Of a DNA stretch of 64,000 nucleotides, positions 49,201 through 61,200 are shown in pieces. The position numbers were made by a program, and so were the translations under genes. Below the pieces are notes generated by a model. It had not been told where the DNA came from. It saw only the letters and a program-made list of their open reading frames with translations, and ran no database searches. Where the stretch lies: the NCBI GenBank assembly GCA_963969345.1, contig OZ017767.1, forward strand, positions 11,786,471 through 11,850,470. The letters are read 5' to 3'. Numbering within the stretch: the first letter of the stretch is position 1; every line of letters starts with the position of its first letter. The stretch comes from Turbatrix aceti (Eukaryota; Nematoda; Chromadorea; Rhabditida; Panagrolaimidae).

Positions 49201-52200
49201 TCTGCGGGATAAAGTATAATTTTCGTTCCAGGAGTTTCTGACGTTTGTGATTTCTACATAACTCATTTCGTCTTCCCTGTCATGGGTGCTTCTGGTTTCA
49301 TTCGGGCGGTCTGTCGTTGGGCTCAACAAAGGCGGGGTCTTGCCTCCAGGGAATGTTTTCCATTGACCAGCAAGCAGCTTCCGATACGGCAACGGTGAAT
49401 CTTCAGAAGTAAACGACATGACGTCACTGCTGAATTCTTCTTCCTGGACGTTTCCAACATTTGGATGAAATGACTTGAAGGTGCCCTTGAAGAGTGCCGA
49501 TGTTGTATCGGTATCAGTGGCGTCACTTTCCTCGCACATCATTTGGACAGAATTCGTGTCACCTGTCATGAATTGTTTGAGATGACGTTTGATGAGTCCG
49601 ATCGGGAGTTCAACGGATGCTTGCTGGTGGTCACCTCGTCGACGCAGGTGAATCGATACTTCCATATTGGCATTGGAAGAACTCGGAGAGCAGTTCGGGG
49701 CTGTCAGGTGAATAAAGGGTACTTCGACTATTGCTGGGGTTACTGTAGATGACATGACTCTCTTTGCAGTCAGAGGAGACTGCTGGATGTATGCACCTGC
49801 TCGATCATGGCGAGTCGTACTCTCAGCTTCTGGATTGTAAACGTAAGTCGCAGACTGTTCTTCTGGGGTCTTGGTAAAAGATACGATAATATTTGTACCA
49901 AGACTCGGCTTTTCAGAATTAGACGTGAACATCACAAAAGTGTTCGTCATTTCATGCTCTTCGTCTTTTTTGAAATCGACGTTGACATTGACAATCGAGT
50001 CTGCATCGCCAGTACCGATCTCTCGTGATTCACGCTTACTGCTTGCAACACGGTCCAGCACAGGTAAATCCAGAGGCTTCTGCCAGTTTCTCAGGGTATC
50101 CAAAATTGCATCCAGGTGGGTGCAAACCTTGCTTAGTACTTCAATGACCGTGTTAAGGCTATCCATGTGCCGACTTTTCTTGCACAACTCGTGAATGTTG
50201 TTGATCTCGCTGTTGATCCTCCACAGCAGGACGTGTAAGATTTTTCTGTCAGCTGCCGGTGTCGTTTTTCCAGACTGCTTGGCAGCAGATTTCTCTTCAT
50301 TGTCTTCAACGACGTCTTCGAGAGTCGTGAGCTTGTCTTTGACAAAGTAAATCAGTGGGGTCATTCGTGCAAGATTCTCGGATCTTCTGCGTAGAATTTT
50401 GTGCTTTTTATAATTCTCCGCTGTCTGGGGTGTGGCAGCAATTTGACGGAGTTCTTCGTTGATGGAGTGTTCTTCGTCGACGACAAGTTCTCGTTCTAGG
50501 TTGGTTAGCTTGTCTTTGAGAGCTGTTATGGGGTCTTTCAGCAGGTCGTAGTTTTCGGAGGGGTTTGCAGATGCGGCTTGTAACTCCGGGTTTTGTTTGG
50601 ATGCCGCAGGGGGCGGAGATTCTTCAGCCTCGGATTGATGCGGCATGTTGAGGATCATCTCGGCAAACCTCGTTCGAAGAAGTTCTTCACTGACTTCAGC
50701 CTGGGCAGCCGAGACTGGAGATTTGTGTCGGGCAAGTTGGTCAGACATTGCCAAAATGGCTTTTTCGATTTCGGCGACGTCGTTTGCTACGTCTGTTTGG
50801 TAGAGCTCAAGTGCTTTGCCGAGGTCTGCCTGAACTTCGTCAATGGCATGTCGCAGCATGTCGATGTCTCCCTGCCCCAGAGCTTGCTTGGAAGGAGAAA
50901 CCGATTTTCGTGGAACAATCGGTTCTTCTGGTTCGTCTGTCTTGGGTGGTTCTTCTACAGGGATAAAGTAACCCTTGACAGTTAGATGTTCCTCGTCACG
51001 GCTAATAATCCATTCCTGAGTCAGTTCAACCACTTTTGAGCTTTTACATCTCCAATTTGACGATTTGAGCAGCAAAGGTGTCACTCGGCCACTTTCGTCG
51101 ATTGTCGGTACTGCCAGAATGTTCTTGACCGGACCTTCTGAAGCCGAATGATGAAGACCTTTGGGTTGTTTATCTGGATTTTCTTTCGGCATAGTAGCAA
51201 ACTTTGGAGACTTGTTGACTTCGTCAAAAATGTTATTGAAATCACATAGCGACTCGATATAGGCCATCATTGGAGATATCCTGCCACCTTTGTTACTTGG
51301 ATCCTGGTCGGCATGCAACGTGTGTCCGCGGTACATGATTTTGTCCGGCAGCTCCGGTGTTCTCGGTTGAGTGGAAGTCGGTGTTGTTTGACCGTCTTCG
51401 GCTGCAATAGGTTCTTCCCAGACGTCGCTCGCCAGCAAAGCACTGTCAGCATCTATCTGGTTGTGCATGACGGTTTCCAATTCGGTAGATGCCGTCGGAG
51501 TTGACCAATTCATGATATCATGGCCACTCGATGGCACAGCAATTGCCGATGCGTAAACGCCCTCGATGCGACGTGGAGTAGGCAGGGTATGCGACAGGTA
51601 TTTGGAATCAAAGTACTTGTGAATAATGAAGCTTTCCTCAACCTCAGAAGGTCCAACGGAGGTGGGAGTGGATGAAGTGGTCGGAGTCGATCGATTGCTG
51701 CTGTTTTTACTGCTACGTCCCAGTGAAGGTGTCCGTAATCGCTTGATTTTTCGTAAAATATAACTATCGGCTAAAGGCATGTTTTCTTCTTCTTTGCCTT
51801 TTGGTTTGTCGTTCGATCGTTCTAAAATGGATTTGTAGCCAGCAATATGGAGATCAACGTTCACGGCGGAATCGGAGGGATCGGTGCGTGTGTATAAATG
51901 TGTACGTGTGTGATGTCTCGTATCCAATTCAATAGGTAGGTGCCGCGTGTGTATGAATCAACGAATACGATTGTGGGTGGTGGCAACAAACACTGCTATA
52001 TGCCCGGTTGCATATTTGATGTAACTGTGGGCAAAAATAAAAAAGTGTGGATCTAGTTTACTGTAAGGTGCTTAGTGATACTGTAGTACAGTGCGTGTCT
52101 AAGTGAGCCTATGCGCAACAAAAGTTACCGTACTACTTAAATTTTTTTAAACGGACATAATGTTAACGAAAAGTACAACATCAAAAAACACAAATCATTT

Positions 52201-55200
52201 TAAATTTTATTAATAGGCGTGTGAAGTAAGTGTGATGAATGTGATCAATAAAAAGAAAAAAATGTGTAATGAGTATAGCAGGCAGTGAAAAAAGGCTAGG
52301 CAGGAGAAATTGGGTGTGTATACGTGTTGGCAAGGTGAGTGCTTGTCGGGATGTGTGTAGTAGCAGATTAGCAGGCGGGATCAATTGGCTTTTTGAATCG
52401 ATGATAAAGAAGAACAAAAAAAAAGTAAAGCAAGCAAAAGGCGGGAGCAATAAGAGATGAGATGTAAGGGGAAAATAGTAAGCTAGCAACTCGCCCACCT
52501 ACCTTCTCGGACTCTGACAAAGCATTTGGTTGACTGCCGGCCAGCGCTGTTGAACGCCTCACAGACGTATTCGCCTTCGTCTTCGGCGATGACTTTTCGA
52601 AAGCGTAACACACTTATTCCGTCTTCGTAAACGATCTCGTACTCGCTGAAAAAAAGTAGGGGGATATTAAATGCGCTGCTGGGAGGAGGATAAGATTTTT
52701 TGGTGGAAAAGCATGTGGCGTCGCAACCACAACCACGCGGCACAGCTAAAGCCTCGTCCGTTGGTCAGTCAGCTGCGCTTGTTAGCTGTCAGCAAACATG
52801 CTTTTTTCGACACAGTAAATCAGTCAATTAAAAAAAGATGAATCAAGTGCCGCATAAAATTTTGCAAAATTAAGATCATAAACACCCGTGACCAACAGTA
52901 GTACTTATGATTTTTTGAAAGTTAATAGCAATTGCGTTTTTTCTTCAATCCAAAGTGCATTACAAAAAAAACTTACTCAGTGGGAACAATCGGATCGCTG
53001 TCAACAGACCAGGCAATTTCCGGCATTGGAACTCCCAAGACAATGCACTTGAGTGCAGCCGGCTGATTGATCGTAAATGTGGTATCCTGAAGTCCCTGAC
53101 GGAAGATAGGCGGTCGAACAATTTCCGATGTTTCGGTTTCTGTAGCCATGGATAGCGTCATGTCATCCGCTGTTTTGGTGTCTTGACTTTGCGTAGTCAA
53201 GTCTTCCCGGGCAGTGACGTAGCGTTCGTCGGTGGTCGAGGAATATGATTTCTAAATTTTTTTATTTGATTCATATGTAATTAGAGTGCATAATTTACCT
53301 GAAGTTCAGAAAGAACTTCGTAAAGTAATTTGCTTGATTCCTCCATGCCGTAATCCAGGATAGATTGTGGAACTTCAGGCTCGACTGGTGGTACTGTATC
53401 GAGGAAGGTGTCCTGGAAAATATCTTCGTCGGCCTCTGGTGAAGCGCTCAAGAAACGAGATTCCTAAAAAAATATTTTTACATTCAGTTCAGCGATATTG
53501 TTAACTCACTCTCTTGAACACCCAGGTAGCAGATCTAGAAGTCGAATCCTTGTCACCAAAGACAAGCCATTTATAACCTGTTTGATGTTTTGAAAAACCA
53601 GGTGAGACGATGCTGACATCGGCTTCGCCTTCAGCAGTAGCCTTCCTGATAGCTTCTTCAAAAGTCACCGCAACTGTTTTCGGAGCTTCAGATTTCTTGA
53701 TTTCGGATGTGACAATGAATCCTTGGGCTTCAAGGATAGTCAACTCGAAAGCAGAGTTTGACTGTCGTTTCGTGACATCCACATTCAGGTACACTTCGGT
53801 TTCGTCGTGTTCTGGAGTCAAAGATTCTCCATCTTCGTCGGTGAGCGTAATACTCGGGACGCCGAGAACTTCTTCACGCGGAACCAATTCAAAGCCTTCT
53901 TCTTCGGGAATAGAGAGCATCTCGAAAGTTTCATCTATATGGGGTTCATGTTTCGAAGCTTCGTCTTCGACAAACCAGTGAGCTTCGGTTTTGTGATGGG
54001 TTGGGCTGTGCTCTTTAGGAGAAACAGAACCCGACGGAATCTTCTGCTCTGTTTGTTCATCAACTTCTGGTAGTTGTTCGACGTTAGTCTCGTTGATGAC
54101 GTGGACTTCTGGAGCGTGGTCGGCAGGTTGTTGTTCAATCGCATCACCGTTCAGGTAAGGCGCAGGTGTTTGAGAAACCGAGCCGTCTTCAACAATGGGC
54201 TCCTGCTGCTGACCCATTGTTTGAGTTTGCTCTGGAATCTGTTCTGGTGTTGGTTCAGGTTGTTGAACTCCGGACTTCTGCTCCTCAACTGCTTCCACGA
54301 TTTCCTGCTGCTGCACAGGTTGTTCGGGAAGTTGGGGAATGGATTCAGGTTTTTTAGGTTGTTCTGGCTGAATTTCAACAACTTGGAGAATTTGTTCCTG
54401 CTGCAATACTTGTTGCTCCGGTTGCTGAACTGCTACTTGATTTGTTTCAGGGGGAGTTTCTTCAACTTTTTGAACTTCAACAAAAGATTCCTGCTGCGGT
54501 GGTTGTTTTGGTTGTTGTTCAGAAAATTTTTCTGGTTTGTCTTGTTCTTCCTTAGGTTTTTGTACTTCAGTCACGACTTCAACTTCTGCGGTGGTTATAT
54601 CAGTGAAAGGAGTAACCTCTTGTGCAGTTTGAGGTTCGGCAAGTTGAACGGCAATTGTAGAATTTGTAGTAACACTGCCTTTGTCGTTTTTGGCTGAGCA
54701 CGCAATATTGATTTGTGAAGTAATGTTTGTGATGTCAAGAATTGCTACGCCATCCTCGAAAATTTCGCTATAAAATTAACAAAAAAATTATCCAATCACA
54801 AATTTAAAAACAAACTTACGTTTTGGTTTCCACTCCATTTTCTGGTTCGACCGTCCACTTGACTTCGGGAATTGGTAATCCCGAAACCAACAACTTGATT
54901 TTCAAGCTGCTTCCCTGGACAACGGTCGATGATTCCAGCAGTCTGTCAAATGCAGGTTTCTGACCGTACAACTTGTTTTCGGCGTTATCCAGATCAAAAG
55001 TTGATGTCACTGTAGTTTCAGTTCCTGCTTCAGAGACAGCTTCGAAAATATTCTGTGGCTGTTCGATCACTGGAATCTGCTCAGATGGTTTTTCAGTTTC
55101 CACAGTTTGAAGCTGTTGTTCTTCAGCGTGTTCTTTGATAGGAATAACATCTGGCTGCGTTTCTTGCGCTTCTGTTTTAGTTTCGATAGGGTGAACAGCA

Positions 55201-58200
55201 ATTGTAGAGCTCGTAGTAACACTGCCTTTGCTGTTTTTGGCCGAGCATGCGACGGTGATTTGTGAAGTGATTTTCGTGAGGGTTAGCAAGGCCACACCAT
55301 CTTCGAACACTTCTCTACAAAAATTTTGGCTTAATTGCAAAAAATGCAATAATTTGACCAAAACTTACAAAATGGATTCAACATTATCTTCGGGTTCCAC
55401 CGTCCACTTGACTTCTGGAGTCGGCAATCCCGAAACCAACAACTTGATTTTCAAGTTGCTTCCCTGGACAACGGTTGACGATTCCAGCAGTCTATCAAAT
55501 ACGGGCTTCTGGCCGTACTGCTTGTTTTCGGCATTATCGAGATCAAACGTCGATGTCATTGTAGTTTCTGTAATTTCAGTTGCTGCTTCGGAAACAGAAT
55601 CCACAACGTTCGGCTGCTCTGGGAAATCTTGTGGAACACGTTCGGGTTCCTTTGCGACGTCGCCCCTAGCTAGAGTTTCCTCAATGATAGGGGCGACGTC
55701 GGGCGCAGCTTCTATTTCCTTCACCACAGTTTCTGGTTCAGCAGGCTGAACGGTGATTGTAGAGCTCGTAGTGACACTACCTTTGTCATTTTTGGCTGAA
55801 CAAGCAACGGTGATTTGCGATGTGATATTTGTGAGATCGAGAATAGCTACACCATCCTCAAAGACTTCCCTGTAACGTCATAACAAAAAACATCAGAACT
55901 AAAAATTCTAGGCAAAACTGACGTTATATTTTCTACGCCATTTTCTGGCTCAACGGTCCATGTGACTTCTGGAATAGGCAATCCAGAAACCAGCAACTTA
56001 ATTTTCAGATTGCTTCCCTGGACTGTAGTCACAGATTCCAACAATCTGTCAAATCCTGGTTTCTGGATGTACAATTTGTTTTCAGCATTATCCAGGTCAA
56101 AGGTTGATGTCATCGTAGTTTCCGTGATTTCAGTTGCAGCTTCAAAGACGGATTCGGTAACTACTGGAGGTTGAGAAGCATGTTCATGTTCCAATTGTTG
56201 TTCTGGTTGTTGTACGACAGCTTGAGGTACCTGTTCGGCCGCAGTTTCAGTTTTTAACATTTTCTGTTCGGCTGGCTGAACAGTAATTGTAGAACTTGTA
56301 GTGACACTGCCTTTTTCGTTTTTAGCAGAACATGCAACTGTAATCTGCGATAAAATATTTGTGAGGTCGAGTATAGCGACTCCATCTTCGTACACCTCCC
56401 TGCAAAACAAATGTTTTGTTTAAAGTATTCATATTTTTTTGCAAACAAAAATCTCACGTTTTGGTTTCCACGCCACTTTCAGGTTCTACCGACCAGGTGA
56501 CTTCAGGAATTGGCAATCCAGAAACCAACAACTTGATTTTTAAGCTGCTTCCCTGGACTACGTTCAATGATTCCAAAAGTCGGTCGAAAACTGGTTTTTG
56601 ACCGTACAACTTGTTTTCGGCATTATCCAGATCAAATGTCGATGTCATAGTCGTCTCTGTGATTTCAGTTCCTGCTTCAGAGACAGATTCAGCAACGTTT
56701 TGCTGCTCTACGAGTTTAGGTTTTTCGGGTACGGGGATCTGATCAGAAATCTTCTGTGGTTTACCAACAGGGGTTTCTTCGGTAGGTTTTTGTTCAGCAG
56801 TAGCATCTTCAACTGTATGACCATCAGTAATTGTAATTGTGTGTTCAGTAGTTTGAACAACTGTTGTTTCCTTCTGTGTAACTTGTTGTGCTTCCAAAGA
56901 TTGCTTGTCTTCTGGAGTTGCTTCAGTGGATGGAACAACTTCAAGTGCCAAATTTTCTGTTTCGGTAGGCTGTACAGCAATTGTAGAACTTGTTGTTACA
57001 CTGCCTTTTTCGTTTTTAGCAGAGCATGCGACTGTGACTTGCGATGTAATATTCGAGAGGTCCAGAATAGCTACACCGTCTTCGAAAACTTCCCTATAAA
57101 GTGAATTCAAAAAAATACCGTGAAAAAGTCATCCAAGACTCACTTTTTGTTTTCGACTCCACTTTCGGGTTCTACCGTCCATTTGACTTCCGGAATTGGC
57201 AACCCCGAAACCAACAACTTGATTTTCAAGTTGCTTCCCTGGACAACGGTCGACGATTCCAGCAGTCTGTCAAATACGGGCTTCTGGCCGTACTGCTTGT
57301 TTTCGGCATTATCGAGATCAAATGTTGATGTCATCGTAGTTTCTGTGATTTCAGTTGCTGCCTCGGAGACGGGCTCGGCTACATTCTGCTGCTCTGAAGA
57401 TTTAGGTCCTTCTGATACCGGATACTGTTGATCAGCAAGTTGAGCTTCTGATTGCTGTTCCTTAACTGCTTCCACGATTTTCTGCTGCTGCACAGGTTCT
57501 TCGGGATGTTGGGGAGCGATTACAGGTTCTTCAGATAGTTCAGAAATAATTTCGGTATCAACAACTGATGGAAGTTGCTCCTGCTGTTGTTGCAAGTCCG
57601 GTTGAACTTCTAGTTGAACCGTTTCAATGGAAGGCTTCGTTGCCGCTTCTATAACATTCTGAGCTTCAGTCAAAGGCTCCTGCTGCTGTGGTTGTTCAGA
57701 AAGTGTTTCTGGTTCAGTCACAACTTGAACTTCTGCGGGGGTTACTTCAGCAATAGAAGGAACCTCTGACGCAGTTTCTGATTCCGCAGGTTGACCAACA
57801 ATTTTGTTCGACTGTTGATCGATGCGTTGTTCAGTTTCTTCAGTTACTCTTGATTCCTGCTGAGTTTCAAAAGGTGCTTCAGAAATGGGTTGTGCATCGA
57901 CTGCTTCGGATTGTGCTTGTTGAACAGTTTCCGGACTAGGTTCGGGTTCAGGTTGCTGAAAAGCAGTTTCTGACGGTTGTTCATGAACAATCGGTTGCTT
58001 TTCTTCAGTTTTCGGAATTTCTGGAACTTGGGGTACCGAAATTTGAACATCGCGTAGCGTCTCGGCTTCTTGAATTTTTGCTTCCAGTTCTTTTTGTTCT
58101 GGTTCTGGTGCAATCAGAGCGGTGGGTTGTTCTAAAACTTGTTGCTCGGCAGGTGCATTTGGAACCTGCGATTTAGTGACTGGAGCTGGGATTTCGGTTG

Positions 58201-61200
58201 GAAGTTCAACCGGAGCCATAGGGGCAATTGGAGTTCTCTGTTCGTCAGTTATCTGTTCTTCTTGAGCAACTTGGATCTCTAGTACTTGTTGCGGAGACTG
58301 TTGCGGCTGTTCAACCGGAATCTCAACGATAGATTGCTCGCTCGGTATCTCAGGTGCCTGTTGAATGATCAATTGAATTTCCTCTGACATTTGTTTTTTG
58401 ACGATCCTGGACACAAGAATCACCTGTTCAACTGGCAAGTTAGGATCGATTTCTGGCGAAGGTGATTTCTGCGGTACAACGCTTTGAAGACTTTCCATTG
58501 ATTTCTGAAGTTCATCCAGAATGTCTCCGTCCTGCTGGAGATCGACAGCACCAACCGGAGTGGCCAGCAAATCAATGAGTTGCTGTTCCTGATCGCGGAG
58601 CGTGGGAGTACGCGGTTCAGGCAGAGCATCGGCTTCCTCGACAGTGGACAAGTCGCCTGCATCAGAGGAAGCGGTTGTGTCAGACCGCATCGATTCCATG
58701 GAAAGACGCTTTCGTTTTTTCTTCGACGGCATGCCTATGATGTTGTTGGCCACAATTTCAAAAAAACAACCAGTTTCAACGATGACTTCCTGGACGGAAT
58801 CTTCACTTTGACGATGAACGTCAAGGTTGATGGAAATCACCTGAACGGGTAATTCTTCGGCTTTTTCGACGTCAGTGATGAAGGGTTGCTGGACTGTGGC
58901 ATCTGAGATATGGATCACGCACTGATAGGCCGCACAGCCAAAAGCGTTGGTTGCCCGACATTCGTAAACGCCAGCTCCTTGTTCCTGGATGGATTTAATG
59001 ACTAGCTGAGTGTGGCCTTCGGTGGATATGATTGTTAGGAATCTGAAAAAAATACAAATGTAAAATTAGGTAAATTTATTATATCGAACTCACTCATTTT
59101 CTTCCAACTTGACGTCATCCTTGTACCATTCTACAGTATGACAGGGAGCACCTCGGATTTGGGTATGAATCGTAACGTTGTCTCGCAGATGAACATTATA
59201 CGTTTCACGAGCGATTTCGAAGTGAGGAGGCAATGCGTCGTCGTTGTCCTCTACAGCCGAACTTTCTTCGCTTTCCTCTGTTTCCGCCTCACTGCGAGCT
59301 AGAATCTGGGCTGCTTCAGTGATTGCTTCCATCACAATGTTGGCCGCTAGGGATTGGCCAATTGTTTCGGCTACTTTAACTAGAACTGAGTAAGTTGCAG
59401 GTGTGCCGACGAGATGAAGGGTTTCTTCTTCGGTGACATCAGATGAAATTATTTCAGGGATAGCTGCCGGAGCCACGGATTCTTCCTCCTGTGGGGGTAC
59501 AATTATTCGGACGGCGGGTGCTGGAGCAGGAGCCGGAGCTGGAGGCTCGGAGACTTTTTCGAGCTGAGGTTGAGGAACAAGCTGGGCAACAATTTGTTCA
59601 GCAACCTTTTCAGCCGCCTTTTTGACGTCATCTTGTTCGGTGGACGCAATAATTTTCTCTTCCTGGTTCGTGAACATGGTATCCTGAATAATCTTGACGT
59701 GACGTTCGTCATTTTCTCCAACCACGATGAAATGCATGCTGGATTCCGCTTGGCCTTTGGTGTTCTTGGCAATAACAAATAACAGCCCGCTCATGGTTTT
59801 TGTCGCGTCTGGGATGCGCAAAATCGATTCATAACCACTTGATTCGATATACGCCGGGTCGACGCGGGCACCTTTCAGGAACCAGACAAATTCGCATGGA
59901 TCAGTGTCTTCAGCGATCGTAACTCTCGCTTCAAGGACTTCGCCTTCGGCAATTGCGGTCGACGACAGAAGTTCGACAAATCGAGGTGGGTGCTTTTCAT
60001 CGGGAGTTGCAGGACTCGTCCGAGGTGAGCGCATGACCGTGGTCTTGGAGTGAACAATTCCAAGAGAATTCGTAAATTCTACAGCGTACTCCGTGTTGGC
60101 TTCGATAGGGATCCGGATGATGAGGGTGGACTTGAAAGCCTCGCTGATCACTTCATGACCTGAGACACCGGATTCCACTTCTTCGCCGTCGGCAAACCAA
60201 CGGAATGTTCCGGGCTCGGATGTACGGATGACAACGACCATGACGTGCTCGAGTTTGTCGGCTGCCAGAATGGTCATTGCCGGAAGGGCGTCCACAAATA
60301 TTGGGAACCGGTTGTCAGTGCCGACTGCGTAATCGACAATGACCTTGGTGCTGAGACTGTCCTTGCCAAGGTAATTTTGTGCCAGAACTTCATAGCGACC
60401 TTCAACTGGGCGAAGGAAAACAACTCGGGATCGGTTTTCGTCCACGCGCTCAATTTTGACAATTTTGTTTGGTTTGACTTCGAAATTGTTGACTCGCCAG
60501 AGGAAGCTGGCTTCTGGGATGGCTTCTGCTTCGACATCGAGCACGAGCGGCTCGTCGGTTTTAACACGGTGAATTGGAGCAAAGCCGGTCACTATTCGAG
60601 GTGCTTTTGGAAGGTTGGATTTCTGATTTATAGATCCACGACGCCGGAGCTTGAAAATGGGAGGCGGAGTCGATTCAAACTGCTTTCGAGTGAAAATGAG
60701 TTTTTCATTGACAGGATCAACTTCGGTGAAGACCTTGGCTTCGTAGGCGGTGCTGCCATGAGGGTTGGAAGCAACCGCGCGATACGTTCCAGAAGAGGGA
60801 AGACGAATTATGAGTCTCGAATGATTGGCCGCGATGTCGTGAATGGAAATTGTCGAGCTAGGCTTTAGCTGGAAGTTGTTCTGGAACCAATGAATTCCAG
60901 CCGCCGGATTAGCAGAAACTTTGAAATCCAAGACCAAGGGTTCACCACACGGAACGATGACTTCAGAAGCCGGATCGCCGACAATTATTGGTTTCTGTGG
61001 GAAGATGTAGGAGCCAGTGCTGCTCGGAGGACGAGGAACGCCTTCGACGTCAAGATTCCGGACTGTGGCTACGCTGTCACTGTCCGAGCTGTCTCCTTCG
61101 GCTTCGATTTCTACTTCGGCATCTGGGCCAGAAGTCGTGACAATGGCAGTTTCAACGAATTCTGGGGTCTTGCCCGCAGCGCGTACAGTCGTGGTAAGAG

